Positions 22,218-33,581 of a DNA stretch of 64,000 bases are shown here, in pieces. The notes below the pieces were generated by a model. The model was not told the DNA's origin. It worked only from the letters and a program-made list of their open reading frames with translations, and ran no database searches. The stretch is from Dactylis glomerata (taxonomy: Eukaryota; Streptophyta; Magnoliopsida; Poales; Poaceae): NCBI GenBank assembly GCA_007115705.1, contig QXEO01001136.1, positions 371,757 through 435,756 of the forward strand, read 5' to 3'. Position 1 is the first letter of the stretch. Every line of letters begins with the position of its first letter. A program made the translations under genes and the position numbers.

Positions 22218-24191
22218 TTATGCAACCACGTGGCGAACATAGTGGTACTTAATATCAATGTGCTTTGTCCTCTCATGGAACATCTGATCTTTAGTAAGAT
22301 AAATAGCACTTTGACTGTCACAAAATAACTTAATGCAAGAATCATCTCCACAAAGCTCAGCAAATAGACCTTTCAGCCAAACAACCTTTTTACATGCTTC
22401 ATTTATGGCCATGTACTCAGCCTCAGTTGTAGATTGTGCTGGAACATCCTGCAAGGTAGCCCTCCAGCTAACAGCACATCCACCAACAGTAAACACATAA
22501 CCTGTGAGGGACCTCCTCTTATCCAAGTCGGCAACATAATCTGAATCCACATAGCCTACGAGTCCCCCACCAGTCCTGCCAAACTTCAAACAAGCTTTAG
22601 ATGTGCCGCAAAGGTACCTAAAAATCCACTGAACAGCATTCCAATGTTCTTTACCAGGATTAGCCATGTATCGACTGGCCAAACTCATAGCATGTGACAG
22701 ATCAGGCCGGGAACAAACCATGGCATACATCAAGGAACCAACAGCACTAGAATAAGGAACTCGTGACATGTACTCAATATCATCTTCAGAAGTAGGACAT
22801 TGTAAAGCTGACAACTTGAAGTGAGAAGCAATAGGTGTACTAACAAACTTTGCATCATGCATATTAAAACGATGAAGAACTTTCTCAATGTATTTTTCTT
22901 GACTAAGAAATAGCAAACTAGACTTTCTGTCCCTCTTAATTTCCATGCCTAGTATTTTCTTAGCAGGACCAAGATCCTTCATCTCAAACTCACTACTTAA
23001 TTGAGCATTTAAAGTAGTGATCTCTTTCATGCTCTTGGCAGCAATCAACATATCATCAACATATAGCAGCAAATAAATAGGTGATCCATTAACAAACTTG
23101 ATGTACACACAGCTATCTTACTGAGATCTCTTAAAACCATGTGCTAGCATAAATGAATCAAACCTTTTATACCATTGTCGTGGCGACTATTTCAGACCAT
23201 AAAGGGACCTCTTCAACTTGCAAACAAGATCCTCCTTGCCAGGCACAACGAAACCTTTAGGCTGGTCCATGTATATCTCCTCCTCGAACTCGCCATGCAG
23301 AAAAGCAGTCTTAACATCTAGCTGCTCAAGCTCAAGATCAGGCATAGCAACAATACCAAAGAAAGCACGAATAGAAGTATGCTTCACAACTGGGGAGAAA
23401 ACATCAGTATAATCAACACCTGGAATCTGACTGAAACCTTTTGCTACTAACCTGGCCTTAAACCTTGGAGGCTCATTAGGAGATAATCTTTCCTTTCTTT
23501 TAAATATCCACTTGCAGCGGACAGCCTTCTTTTGTTTAGGCAAGCGCACAGTATCCCATGTGCCATTTTTCTCAAGCGATTGCATCTCTTCTTGCATCGC
23601 ACCTAGCCACTTTTCCTTATCAACCGAAGCAATAGCTTCAGTGTACGTAGCTGGTTCAACATCATGCTCCACCTGTGTTCAGCACAACTCAAAGCATAAT
23701 GAACAATATCACACTCTTTAATTAAACGATTAGGAGGTGCAATATTTCTCTTAGGACGGTTAGCGGCAATAGACCGTGATGGCTGCTGAACAATAGGCGG
23801 TGAAGGTGAAACATAAACATCATCATTATTGGTTTCAGGAACCACATTTTCGTTCTCCTTTGCGTGCTCCACCTGCACGCCAATTCTCTGTTGCTCATCA
23901 TCAGAAACATTAGGAGAATCAATAGCATCAGAAATATCAGTAGATGGACTATCATAAAACATAACCGCCTCATTAAAAATGACATTCCTGCTCAACAAAA
24001 CTTTCTTGGTTTCAGGATTCCATAATTTATATGCCTTAACTCCTGAACCATAACCAAGGAAGATACACTTAACAGCCCTTGGCTCTAACTTTCCATTATC
24101 AACGTGAGCATAAGCAGTGCAACCAAAAACTCTCAACTCAGAATAATCAGCTGGTGAACCAGACCATACCTCAATGGGAGTTTTCTTATCA
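22218..24191 (-). pseudogene. Copia pol, 3' half: integrase C-terminus, reverse transcriptase, RNase H
   Basis: Starting at the insertion junction, the integrase C-terminal region (TPIEVWSG, ELRVFGCTAY, KCIFLGYG) is followed by the RVT_2 reverse transcriptase (WIFKRKERLS, LDVKTAFLHGEF, then YLLLYVDDMLIAAK with the catalytic YVDD) and copia RNase H (STTEAEYMAI, FCDSQSAIYL, HIDIKYHYVR). The frame changes near 23640, between the integrase tail and RT, and stop codons fall near 23187 and 23118 inside the RT. The gene is therefore broken, although the catalytic motifs are preserved. Confidence 0.92.
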
Positions 24192-24667
24192 AGTGGTGTG
24201 AGAACCCAAAATTTCAAGGAAATAATTAATTTGATTTAGAAAATAATTAGCTTCTAATTACCTTGATTTTTGCAAATACCTCAGTGTTTAAAATGGATCA
24301 TAATCTTTGCATGCTTACATAAATTAGAGGAGTTAGTCTAATATATTTAGAAGATCTCCTAGCTTGCTCGTGCATGTCAACTAGTACTACCAAAAGTGTG
24401 GATCGAGCTAAATTAGAAGGTAAGTACCAGCTCAAGCTCAGCCTGCTTGTATGTGTGGACCGAACCAGACTTTGTGTCCCGTGGAGGTCTTAATCAAGAC
24501 ATTGAAACGTGGCTGGCTAAGTGGAGTTTAGTTGCTGTGCTGGCAGCACGGTAGTGTCTGGAGCTTTTGCATGACAGCCACGCAGCTGGACGAAACGATT
24601 AGCTCACCTCTAGCTTGGGATCGTCGGCAACAATTCTTTTCAGCTCAAGTCAAACGGTGCTCAGCCC

Positions 24668-24675
24668 TATAAATA
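24668..24675 (+). promoter_or_regulatory. TATA box of the solo LTR
   Basis: TATAAATA, followed by a purine-rich transcript-leader-like stretch (GAGTGAGAGAGCGCC). It is consistent with the U3/R border of an LTR. Confidence 0.5.
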
Positions 24676-25047
24676 GATGAGCTGAGATCTCCTACTGCCG
24701 GCAAACAATCTACAGAGTGAGAGAGCGCCAGCGATAGATTTAGAGAAGAAATAGAGATAGAAATCAGAGAGAGGGTGCTCGTCCGAGATAGGCAGTGGAA
24801 GACCGGTGAAAATATTCAGGCGTGCGTACATATTTTGAAGGATTGGAGGAGAGTGGATGCGCAGATTAGAGAGATAATTGCAACTAACTGTTACTGGACT
24901 TCAATTGACGGGTTTTCTTTGTAGAGGATGCATTATTCTAGATTAATCAATCAGACTCCGGCGATTTAGACAAAAATAACCCAAACTTGAAACGATTTCA
25001 AATAATAAACCATCGGCCAAACTATTTCAAAAAAATAACCTCTTTTA

Positions 25048-25245
25048 GCTTCGCCATTCACGGTGGCGAAGCAGGCGTTCTTGCGTCACCACAGGCAGTG
25101 GCGAAGCAGTTATGTGCGTCGCCACTCACGGTGGCGAAGCAGGTGTTCTTGCGTCGCCACTCTGAGTGGCGAAGCACAATGGCCTGCTTCGCCACTCTTA
25201 GTGGCGAAGCACAATGGCCTGCTTCGCCACTCTTAGTGGCGAAGC
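25048..25245. repeat. MULE palindrome cluster A (left subterminal)
   Basis: Six units of a 25-bp palindrome like GCTTCGCCACT...AGTGGCGAAGC, starting near 25048, 25083, 25117, 25151, 25186 and 25221. The spacing of 34-35 bp is about three helical turns. Confidence 0.92.
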
Positions 25246-25254
25246 ACTTTAGGG

Positions 25255-25754
25255 TTAGGGTTTGGAGCCCAGCCCCGAGCTGGCCTCCTCACTCACTTCC
25301 TTCCTCATCTTTTCAGAGCAAAGGCGGCTCTCTCTCCCCCTCTCAATCCTCCCACCCAAATCGAAGCTTTTCTCCGTGGATTTCTCCTTCCCCAAGTCTC
25401 CTAAGGTACTCTCCATCATTTCCCATTGATTTGACCCATTGGAATTTGCATATTTGGTTTTGAATCCCCAAATCTTGGAAATCCTAGAAATATTGATTTA
25501 CCCAAATTGCAATGTTAATTAGGTCAATGTTGGCTTGTATGATGTGTATGAAGTATTTTAGTGTAGATTGGTAGGTTAGGGTAAGGGTTTGTGAGGTTAG
25601 GGTTTGTTGTTATGTTAGGGTTAGGGTTAGGATTTTCTTGTTATGTTAGGGTTAGGGTTAGGGTTTTATTGTTATGAAGTATGATGTGATGAGTAAATAT
25701 TGGCATAGGTACTTATTAATTTTTTTACCTTATTGTTGATAATAAAAAATAGGT
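25255..25754 (+). promoter_or_regulatory. Transposase leader region with telomere-like repeats
   Basis: No ORF. A pyrimidine-rich leader ends with CTAAG/GTACTC near 25404, a plausible donor, and AAAATAG/GT just before the ATG at 25755 is a plausible acceptor, so a 5'-UTR intron is likely. That intron holds runs of TTAGGG (25614-25632 and 25645-25668). Splicing is inferred from consensus only. Confidence 0.5.
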
Positions 25755-28700
25755 ATGGCGAGAATTGTTCATGTTCATCATGTTGACAAGGAAGCATATT
25801 TGAAAGGCAATATAGAGCCCGACCCGGATGAGCTTGACTTGGTGTTCGAGCGTACTCCTACGTACGCCGAGGTCTTGGAACAAGTTAGAATAGAGTTGAA
25901 TTGGATGGACCCTAGTGATGTTGTTGAGTTGGAAGGTAGGCACAACGCCGGATTTGGCATGCACTTCCGTTGGAAGATAATGCGTATCAACTCCGAGCAA
26001 CGTTGGGGTGCATACAAGGAGGTGGTGGCCGAATCTCTCGACAAGGCTCTTGAGTTATTTGCCACCAAAAAGGTTGGTGGTACTTTGCATGTGGACTTGA
26101 ACCGGAGTGCCTCCCGGGTTGATGCTAGGAATTCTCCACCGAACCACCAAGAAGAAATGACGAATGGAAGGCCAATTTCAAAGGAGGCACTATCGTTGGA
26201 AGAGGAGGATGATGAGTGGGGGGATGATGATAATGATATTGAGCTTCATGACCACAATGTTGGAGATTTGGATATGTACTACACGCAAGAAAACATGGAC
26301 CATGACATCCCGTACTCGCGATGCTATGCATCGGACTCGGATGACGATGGTCCCGAAGAAGAAGTTGATGAGGAAGGGTTCATGGCCAAGGAGGCCGAAG
26401 TCCACGAGAAGGTATTGGGACGAGATCATCGGATACCATTGTTCCGTGATCTTAGTCTCGCGGATGAAGCCACGGTTGACGGCGGCGAGGGTATAGTGCT
26501 TGGACCAAGGCCTACTTCTTATCGGGATGGCAGTCATGAGAGTTATGGTATATCAAAAGGCTTGATGTTCAAAACCTTGCTGGAATTTAAACAATGGATC
26601 AAAGACTTCTCGGTTAAGTATCATCGTCCCTATACGGTGCTTCACTCAGACGTGAAGAAGCGTTACACTGTTAAGTGCGAGGAGGATCGATGTCCTTGGA
26701 TTGTGCGTGCAAGACCATGGAAGGGAGGACCCGATTGGCGCATAACAAGTTGTGTGCCAACTCACATGTGTCGCGGAAAGAGGGTGGATGGCAAAGCAGT
26801 AAAGCACGATCACCGACAACTCACCTCCGAGTTCATCGCATATAGACTTTCCAACCAAATCTCGTCACTTCCAACAATGAGCATCAAGACAGTCATGGAG
26901 CTTGTGAAAGCTCTCTTTCACTACGATGTGAAATACGGCAAGGCATGGAAAGCGAAGCAAGCTGCATTCAGGATGTTGTATGGTGATTGGGAAGAAGCAT
27001 ACAACCGAATTCCTCGGTTGTTGTTAGCAATGGCCGATGCAAACCCGGGCATGGTTCATGTGGTAGAGCCTTATCGACAGGAAACAAGGATTTACAATGA
27101 AAGAACTGTCCGAGTATTTGGCCGTGCATTTTGGGCTTTCCAGCAATGCATGAAAGCTTTTGAGCATTGTAGACCGGTAATCTCCGTTGATGGGACATTT
27201 CTGACCGGGCAATATAGGGGGACTCTCTTGGTTGCAATAGCAAATGATGCCAACAACCGTTTGGTTCCTTTGGCATTTGCTTTCGTTGAGGCGGAGAACA
27301 ATAATAACTGGCAGTGGTTTTTTCACCATTTGAGGACCAAGGTATTACCGCCACAAAGGGAAATTTGTGTCATCTCAGATCGGCATCAAGGAATTCTCGC
27401 AGCGGTAAATATTGAAATACCAGGGCATGCTCCTTTGCACCATAGATGGTGCATGAGGCATTTCTGTTCAAACTTCTATAGGGCATGTGGTAGCAAGGAG
27501 TTGACCGATGATCTTCAAGATTGTTGTCTCGCTTTCACTGACCGGCGTTTCGCAAACTTGTACATCAAATTGACCTCAAACAGAAAGCTCGATGCTAAGG
27601 GTCAAGCATTTCTCACTAGGCACATCCAAGATAGAACAAAGTGGGCAAGAGCCTACGATGAAAATGGTCGGAGGTACGGTCAAATGACAAGCAATATGGC
27701 AGAGTGCTTCAACAAGGTGCTCAAGGGTGTCCGTGCATTGCCCGTGACGGCAATTGTGCGATACACATTCGACAAGTTGAATGAGTATTTTTTGAAGTAC
27801 TCAGATGAAACAGAAAGGCAGATTGCGGGAGACAATACGCAAAACCACAAATACGAGTACCCACCCAAAGTTGACGAGTGGAGGATATTTCAGTCTCGTA
27901 AGGCGGATTCTGAAGTTGCCACCGTTTATGATAACGAAGAGCTCATTTATCAAGTGAACGAGCCCGGAGGAACCACGGCCGACGGTGTCCAACACGGAGG
28001 CCGAGCTTTCAAGGTCTCGCTAAGGACTTGCGAGTGCACATGTGCGAGGCCATCTTTGGTCCATCTCGCTTGCTCGCATTTGCTAACGGCGGCTCGGGTG
28101 CGTCATTTGGACTACAATCACCCTCTCACCGTGAGAGAGTCAGAGTTCTCCATCACGACGACCAAGAAAACATGGGCTCCTAGATTTAACCCATACCTAG
28201 ACCAATCACAGTGGCCCGAGTATCATGGAATCCAACTCTGGCCCCATCCGTCATGGAAGGTTGTTAAACGTGGAAGACGTCAGACAAAGCGTTTTAGGGG
28301 TGACATGAATGGATGGGGTCGTGGTGGTGCGAGAGAATCAGGAAATGACCAATTTCAAGAGCCATGTGATAGAGCTCGTTGTGGAAAGTGTAATGGTCAT
28401 GGACACAATGCTAGGACATGTACCCAAAGGAAAAGAGCAAAGAGAAATGACCCGAACGCAAGCCAACCCATGAGTAGTCAACAAGGTGGTTCAAGCCACC
28501 AAGATGTTCCAAGCCAACAAAGGAGTACCCAACAAAGTGGTCCAAGCCACCAAGATGTTCCTAGCCCAAGCCAACAAAGTACCCAACAAAGTGGTCCAAG
28601 CCAACAAAGGAGTACCCAACAAAGTGGTCCAAGCCACCAAGATGGTCCAAGCCCAAGCCAACAAAGGAGTAACCAACATAGTGTTGCAAGCCAACAAAGT

Positions 28701-28892
28701 GGTCCTAGCCACCGAGGTGGTCGAAGTCACGGAGGTGGTCCAAGCTATCGTAATCCTAGGCAACAAAGAGGAAGACAACTAGGTCTTAGAGGAGTCCGTG
28801 GTGTAAATCGAACTAGTATGATAGGATATCTACAAGGACCATTTCCGTATGTACTTTTATTTTGTGCTCTACAATTTCTAAATTTGAGATAA
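25755..28892 (+). CDS. MULE transposase (MuDR/mudrA type)
   Basis: ATG at 25755, 1045 residues without interruption. An acidic N-terminus is followed by a MuDR-type zinc-binding module (about residues 270-350; FKQWIKDFSVKYHRPY, CPWIVRARPW, THMC). The MULE catalytic domain follows (about 450-640) with its D,D,E residues in VISVDGTFL, CVISDRHQG and SNMAECFNKV. A SWIM finger comes next (CECTCARPSLVHLACSH, about 755-780), then a CCHC knuckle (CGKCNGHGHNARTC, about 875) and a tail of tandem Gln/Ser/Gly/Pro repeats. It cuts and rejoins DNA at the element ends and would act in the nucleus. A GT at 28847 and AG at 28940 could splice the 3' end and replace the last residues by a Q/G/S tail ending at 28989. 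Confidence 0.95.
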   Translation: MARIVHVHHVDKEAYLKGNIEPDPDELDLVFERTPTYAEVLEQVRIELNWMDPSDVVELEGRHNAGFGMHFRWKIMRINSEQRWGAYKEVVAESLDKALELFATKKVGGTLHVDLNRSASRVDARNSPPNHQEEMTNGRPISKEALSLEEEDDEWGDDDNDIELHDHNVGDLDMYYTQENMDHDIPYSRCYASDSDDDGPEEEVDEEGFMAKEAEVHEKVLGRDHRIPLFRDLSLADEATVDGGEGIVLGPRPTSYRDGSHESYGISKGLMFKTLLEFKQWIKDFSVKYHRPYTVLHSDVKKRYTVKCEEDRCPWIVRARPWKGGPDWRITSCVPTHMCRGKRVDGKAVKHDHRQLTSEFIAYRLSNQISSLPTMSIKTVMELVKALFHYDVKYGKAWKAKQAAFRMLYGDWEEAYNRIPRLLLAMADANPGMVHVVEPYRQETRIYNERTVRVFGRAFWAFQQCMKAFEHCRPVISVDGTFLTGQYRGTLLVAIANDANNRLVPLAFAFVEAENNNNWQWFFHHLRTKVLPPQREICVISDRHQGILAAVNIEIPGHAPLHHRWCMRHFCSNFYRACGSKELTDDLQDCCLAFTDRRFANLYIKLTSNRKLDAKGQAFLTRHIQDRTKWARAYDENGRRYGQMTSNMAECFNKVLKGVRALPVTAIVRYTFDKLNEYFLKYSDETERQIAGDNTQNHKYEYPPKVDEWRIFQSRKADSEVATVYDNEELIYQVNEPGGTTADGVQHGGRAFKVSLRTCECTCARPSLVHLACSHLLTAARVRHLDYNHPLTVRESEFSITTTKKTWAPRFNPYLDQSQWPEYHGIQLWPHPSWKVVKRGRRQTKRFRGDMNGWGRGGARESGNDQFQEPCDRARCGKCNGHGHNARTCTQRKRAKRNDPNASQPMSSQQGGSSHQDVPSQQRSTQQSGPSHQDVPSPSQQSTQQSGPSQQRSTQQSGPSHQDGPSPSQQRSNQHSVASQQSGPSHRGGRSHGGGPSYRNPRQQRGRQLGLRGVRGVNRTSMIGYLQGPFPYVLLFCALQFLNLR

Positions 28893-28942
28893 TATTTTAC
28901 ATTTTGTGTGTACTAACTTTTATCTCCACTCTTATTGTAGAT

Positions 28943-29692
28943 ATGGCGGGGAGTCAAGCCAACAAGGAGGGGGATCAGACCTTCAATGAGTCATGGAGGA
29001 AGGTGATGGAGATGGATGCGGCCGAGAGGAAGAAGAAAGAGGCAACACAAATGAGGATGGAAGAAGATCAACAATTGAGGGTTCGTGAGGAAAGAATGAG
29101 GAGAGAAAGAGAAAAGCAACGTCAGAAGGAGCTTGCGGAGGGGGTAATAAAGAGCATTCGTGAGTACGACGAGATAATGAAGAGAGCCTACGATAAGATA
29201 AGCAACATGGAAGTAGAGATGGAGAGGGAGAGAAAGGTGAGTGGGACGGGACATAGCTCAACTCAAGGTCACAAGGAGGACGAAGATGTTCAAAATGAGG
29301 CTTTGAGGAGAGTGAAGGAACAAGATGCGGCCAAGAAAGTGGAAGAAAGAAAGAGGAAGCTGAAAGAGGAAGCTGAAAAAGAGGAAGCGGAGCGGAAAAG
29401 GTGGCAGGAAATGCGGTGGGAACGAGAAGCGCGTGAGTTGAAGCAGCGCGCCAAAGCACTTAAAGAGAAGAGAGAACGAGAAGCGCGTGACTTGAAGCAG
29501 CGCCAGGCTGTTTGGGCGGCGCACCTAGCAAGGATGGAGAAGGAAGAAGAAGAGAAGAAGAGGGAGAAGAAGGAACGTTTTGAAAGGGTGGCTGCCGAGG
29601 CGCGTGCCATTAGGGAGGAGAAGGAAGAAGAAGAGAAGAAGAGGAAGGCCATGGCGAAGGCGAAGGCAAAGGGACCATGCTTGAGCGAATAG
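28943..29692 (+). CDS. MULE second ORF: highly charged coiled-coil protein
   Basis: ATG at 28943, 249 residues, uninterrupted. It is almost entirely Glu, Lys, Arg and Ala in heptad-like patterns (for example EEEEKKREKKERFERV), which predicts long coiled coils, and it ends in a basic Ala/Lys tail (MAKAKAKGPCLSE). It follows the transposase on the same strand, and its start overlaps the alternative spliced 3' end of that gene in another frame. MuDR of maize also has a second gene (mudrB), but no sequence similarity to mudrB is claimed. It could be a structural partner of the transposase, or its reading frame may belong to an alternative transposase transcript. Confidence 0.65.
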   Translation: MAGSQANKEGDQTFNESWRKVMEMDAAERKKKEATQMRMEEDQQLRVREERMRREREKQRQKELAEGVIKSIREYDEIMKRAYDKISNMEVEMERERKVSGTGHSSTQGHKEDEDVQNEALRRVKEQDAAKKVEERKRKLKEEAEKEEAERKRWQEMRWEREARELKQRAKALKEKREREARDLKQRQAVWAAHLARMEKEEEEKKREKKERFERVAAEARAIREEKEEEEKKRKAMAKAKAKGPCLSE

Positions 29693-29901
29693 AGCATTCG
29701 TGAATTCGGACATGTATTTAACTATTGCATGTGAACCTTGTCATTTTGAATTATGTCAGAACCTTGTGTGAATGTATGCATATTATTATTTCAAACTATG
29801 TGTGAACCTTGTGTATCACTTGATTTTGAAGATAAAGTTGACACAAGTTAAAGTTGCTTCATTTTTTCATAGTTTTTGAGCATTTTTTCGAGTCCAGGCT
29901 T

Positions 29902-30120
29902 GCTTCGCCACTCCCAGTGGCGACGCAGCTCTGCTTCGCCACTCCCAGTGGCGACGCAGCGGTGCTTCGCCACTCCCAGTGGCGACGCAGCCTTTGCGTG
30001 CTGCGCTGCGGCCGGGCGCAGCTGCCTACTGTGCTTCGCCACTCACAGTGGCGACGCACGCCTGCTTCGCCACTCACAGTGGCGACGCACGCCTGCTTCG
30101 CCACGCCCAGTGGCGACGCA
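29902..30120. repeat. MULE palindrome cluster B (central)
   Basis: Six units like GCTTCGCCACTCCCAGTGGCGACGC, three before and three after a GC-rich spacer (CTGCGCTGCGGCCGGGCGCA near 30001). It lies between the convergent genes, where the 3' ends of both meet. Confidence 0.92.
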
Positions 30121-30159
30121 AGCCTGGATATATGAAATCAGCTCAAATCTTCTTTTGAA

Positions 30160-30548
30160 TATCATATATCACATATCAAACAAGATCATATATCAAAGAA
30201 GATCGTATATCATATATCAAAGAAGATCAAGCTCACAATTTCATATATCATATATCAAAGAAGATCAAGCTCACAATATCATATTTCATATATGAGCATA
30301 TCAAAGAAGATCAAGCTCACAAGATCATATATCATATATGATCATATCAAAGAAGAACAAGCTCACAATATCATATATCATTTATCATATATGATCATAT
30401 CAAAGAAGATCAAGCTCACAATATCATTTATCATATATGATCATATCAAAGAAGATCAAGCTCACAATATCATATATCATATATGATCATATCAAAGAAG
30501 ATCAAGCTCACAATATCATATATCATATATCCAAGAAGATCATATATG
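30160..30548. repeat. AT-rich minisatellite, first array
   Basis: Tandem imperfect copies of a phrase built from CATATATCA, AAGAAGATCAAGCTCACAA and ATATCATATAT. The same phrase forms a second array at 32165-32415, in an intron of the neighbouring gene. Confidence 0.9.
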
Positions 30549-30674
30549 AAATTCGAGCACATGATCATATCCAAACATCAAGCTCATAGTTCAAATATTA
30601 CATAGCCAAACCCAGTGTCCGTCATACACAAGCACAAGTTCATACACAAGCTAGATAGGATAAAACCTAAACTT

Positions 30675-33581
30675 CTACTTTCTTCCACGCTTCCCTCCTC
30701 CCCTACGCGGAGCGATCTTCTTCCGTGCCTCCAACACATAATTGTCATCGTCGGAATCGGAGACTTCTTCCGTGACCACCTTCTTCTTTGTCTTCTCCTT
30801 AAAATCATGTGGTGCGTACTTGTCCCTATGTACACCTTTGTTCTTTCTCTTCGATGGTAGGGGATCCTCTTGTTCCTCTTCATCCTCTTGTTCCGGCGTG
30901 GATTCATCATCCGCGGAGTCCGATATGGCATGAGACTGGGACGGCGACGGCGTTGATGCAATCTTAGGATCACGGCAACCAAGAAGGTTTCCTAATCTCC
31001 GTAACTTCTGGCCCTGACGCTATAAGAAGAAAATAATTGTCAAAAGTATAAAACACCGCAAGTAGGGTTAAAAGGAAAAGCACCAGAAGTAGTCACATGC
31101 ATTGTAATGGTCTCATGGTCTTAAAGTTTGAAAAGAAACTAGCAACATGTAGTACTTGGCATTTAGCAATGGCTAGGCAATGGTCTTAAAGTTTCAAAAT
31201 AAACTAGCAATGGCTATCACAAATTTATAAGAACTCAAAAGCAAGGCATTTAGCAATGGCTAGGCAATGGCTACTGCATTATCCAGCATTTCACCATTCA
31301 TGAGTAGAATATGTTCTCCGGCAAATTAATACCTTCACAAATTCTCGCAATCTTGAATAGCCATCTTTGTGCTCCGGAATTTCCAAAGCCACCTCGAATT
31401 CAGCAGCTTGCTTCTGGACCTCCGAGCGCTAGCATGTATATGAATATGTAAAGACACAAGTGGCAAGTTGAGATAGTAGTGAGATTCCAAAAAGAAGAAC
31501 AAGCTTACCACAAAGTTAATCGCTGAAGCAAAAGGGACTTGGCGCCCCTCTCTGACAAGCTTATTGTAAGCAAGATTGCCAAGCTGGTCGAACGGCAAAG
31601 GTTCTTCCAAAATCTCATCCGTGTAGGCATCCGGAAGAAGCTGCAAACGAGTCCGAGGTTGAAACCAACGGAGATAGTTGTTGAAAGCCTCATCAGAATG
31701 GTCCGCTATATTTATTCCTTTTGCCCGCTTAGTCTCCGTCACACGTTGTTGAAACGTCTTGATATGCATCTTGTGAATATTGGGCCAATCTGTCTTCCGA
31801 CATTTGATCCTGTCATAGCTGCACAATAAAAATAGCACACTGTCAACAAACAAGAATTACATTACACAATGGCGGAACGGCGGAATTATGATTCATACCG
31901 GTGAAGCTGACGATCCGTGTCCTCATACATCGGCGGGTACTCTTGATAAAGATCAAACTGCCGCATAACCCGCTGCGTCAAGTGAAGCTCAACAGCCCAC
32001 ATGCATATCAACGGGCAACGCATATGAAACAGAGCTTGTTCAGCCATGCAAGTAGGGTTAATCTCCCAGGCAGCGTCACCATAAGAAGGCGCCCCGTAAG
32101 AATATCCTTTGCCATATGGTTGCCATATCACCTACAACATGCCCAATAATGAAGATCCTAAATACCCGAGACAAGATCATATATCAAAGAAGATCATATA
32201 TCATATATCAAAGAAGATCATATATCATATATCAAAGAAGATCAAGCTCACAATATCATATATCATATATCATATATCATATATCAAAGAAGATCATATA
32301 TCATATATCAAAGAAGATCATATCAAAGAAAGATCAAGCTCACAATATCATATATCATATATCAAAGAAGATCATATCAAAGAAGATCAAGCTCACAATA
32401 TCATATATCATATATATGACAAGTTCGGAGTGAGGGAATAGAGTTATTTTACCTGCTCAGGGGTTAGGTTGTCAAACTCGTTGGTGTATTGTCGATATGC
32501 TTGTTCTGGGTCAGAAGTGAACTCAGAATGCTGGTCCCAATAGTAAGCAAGCGTGGGATACCGGTGGCGGTCGTCACCATCGTCCCAGTCTCTACGAGGA
32601 CCAACTTTCGGTCGTCCAACAGGGAACCGTTCCCAACTCCACACCGAAAGAAGAAGCAGGGAACCAGCAATACAAGCTTGTGGCTCTGTCCTACAACAAG
32701 CATCGTCAAGCTGCAGAAGGTATGAAAGCAAACATCAATAACTGGAATGTAGCCAAAATGGAGAGCAAATGTACGGAGTGGACAAAACAACTCATTACCT
32801 GACGATACAACCAAGCCAATGCAGCAGTGCCCCAGCTCCACTTCTTATCCATGACGGTGAGCGCCTTCAGCCAATGCCAGTGCGCGGTCTTCCCACTAGT
32901 GTCATTGAACAGACTCCGTGTGATAACATACCACACGTACACGCGGGCGTAGATCTTGACGAGATCCTCATCGGCATCCTCAGGGCACGTACCGAAGTTA
33001 TCTGAGATCCATTTGAAAGTTGCCCCCGCGGGGACCCTCAACTTTACTCCGTGCCTGTTGAGAGTATCCCCGGGGCACTTCCCAATGAGATCTAACATCT
33101 TCCCGCGCCAATCATCAGAGGATGTATCAATGCAAAGAGGAGCCCCCTTGATGGGGAGCGCAAGTATCATCGCCATGTCCTCCAGCGTGATCGTCATCTC
33201 GCCGGTCCGGAGGTGAAAGGTGTGGGTCTCCGGCCTCCACCGGTCCACAAGCGCGGTGATCGCGGCAGGATTGACGTTGAGTGTCGTCCGGGTGACCATA
33301 TGGATGAACGGTAGAAGCCCTAGATTGCGGATGTAGGGGGTGTACCGCTCATCATAGTTCATCGCCGTTGACGTCATCTGGTTGTACCTCAGTCGCAATG
33401 GTCCAAAAATCTGCACGGTGACGAACATGCATGCATGGTGTCACATACCAATTCACGCTTAAGAATATTACATTTGAGTACTTGGTTTTATAATTACCAT
33501 ATTCTTCTCGGACATCTTATAGGCACGGTGCTTAACATCAACTTCACCCTCGAGAATGCTTTCATTACTTAAATCCTCCAT
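30675..33581 (-). CDS. Plant mobile domain (PMD) protein carried by the MULE, seven exons
   Basis: Exons by eye: 33581-33498, 33410-32799, 32710-32453, 32131-31899, 31818-31509, 31428-31333 and 31019-30675. All six introns have GT..AG, and the frame stays open to a TAG at 30675-30677, giving 645 residues. Exon 2 holds the PMD core (LVDRWRPETHTFHLRTGEM, then TITLEDMAMILALPIKG and WLKALTVMDKKWSWGTAALA), known from Arabidopsis MAIN and MAIL1 and from transposon-borne copies. The C-terminal exon is acidic, then basic with a nuclear-signal-like RRGGGKRGRK end. PMD proteins of plants act in the nucleus on gene and transposon silencing; a role here in protecting or moving the element is only inference. 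ATG at 33579-33581 is the first in exon 1. Confidence 0.88.
32165..32415. repeat. AT-rich minisatellite, second array
   Basis: The same repeat phrase as at 30160-30548, lying wholly inside the third intron of the PMD gene (32452-32132). Confidence 0.9.

Noticed and set aside
24987..25463. Plus-strand frame of 158 codons across the left end of the MULE
   Set aside because: It runs through the terminal repeat and palindrome cluster and ends inside the presumed transposase leader; its composition follows the repeats.
29290..29697. Long minus-strand frame opposite the coiled-coil ORF
   Set aside because: It is Ser/Phe-rich only because it is the complement of GAA/GAG-rich codons; no start context or motif.
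30160..30548. CRISPR-like array of regular repeats
   Set aside because: The units are imperfect AT-rich minisatellite phrases without unique spacers, in a plant transposon.
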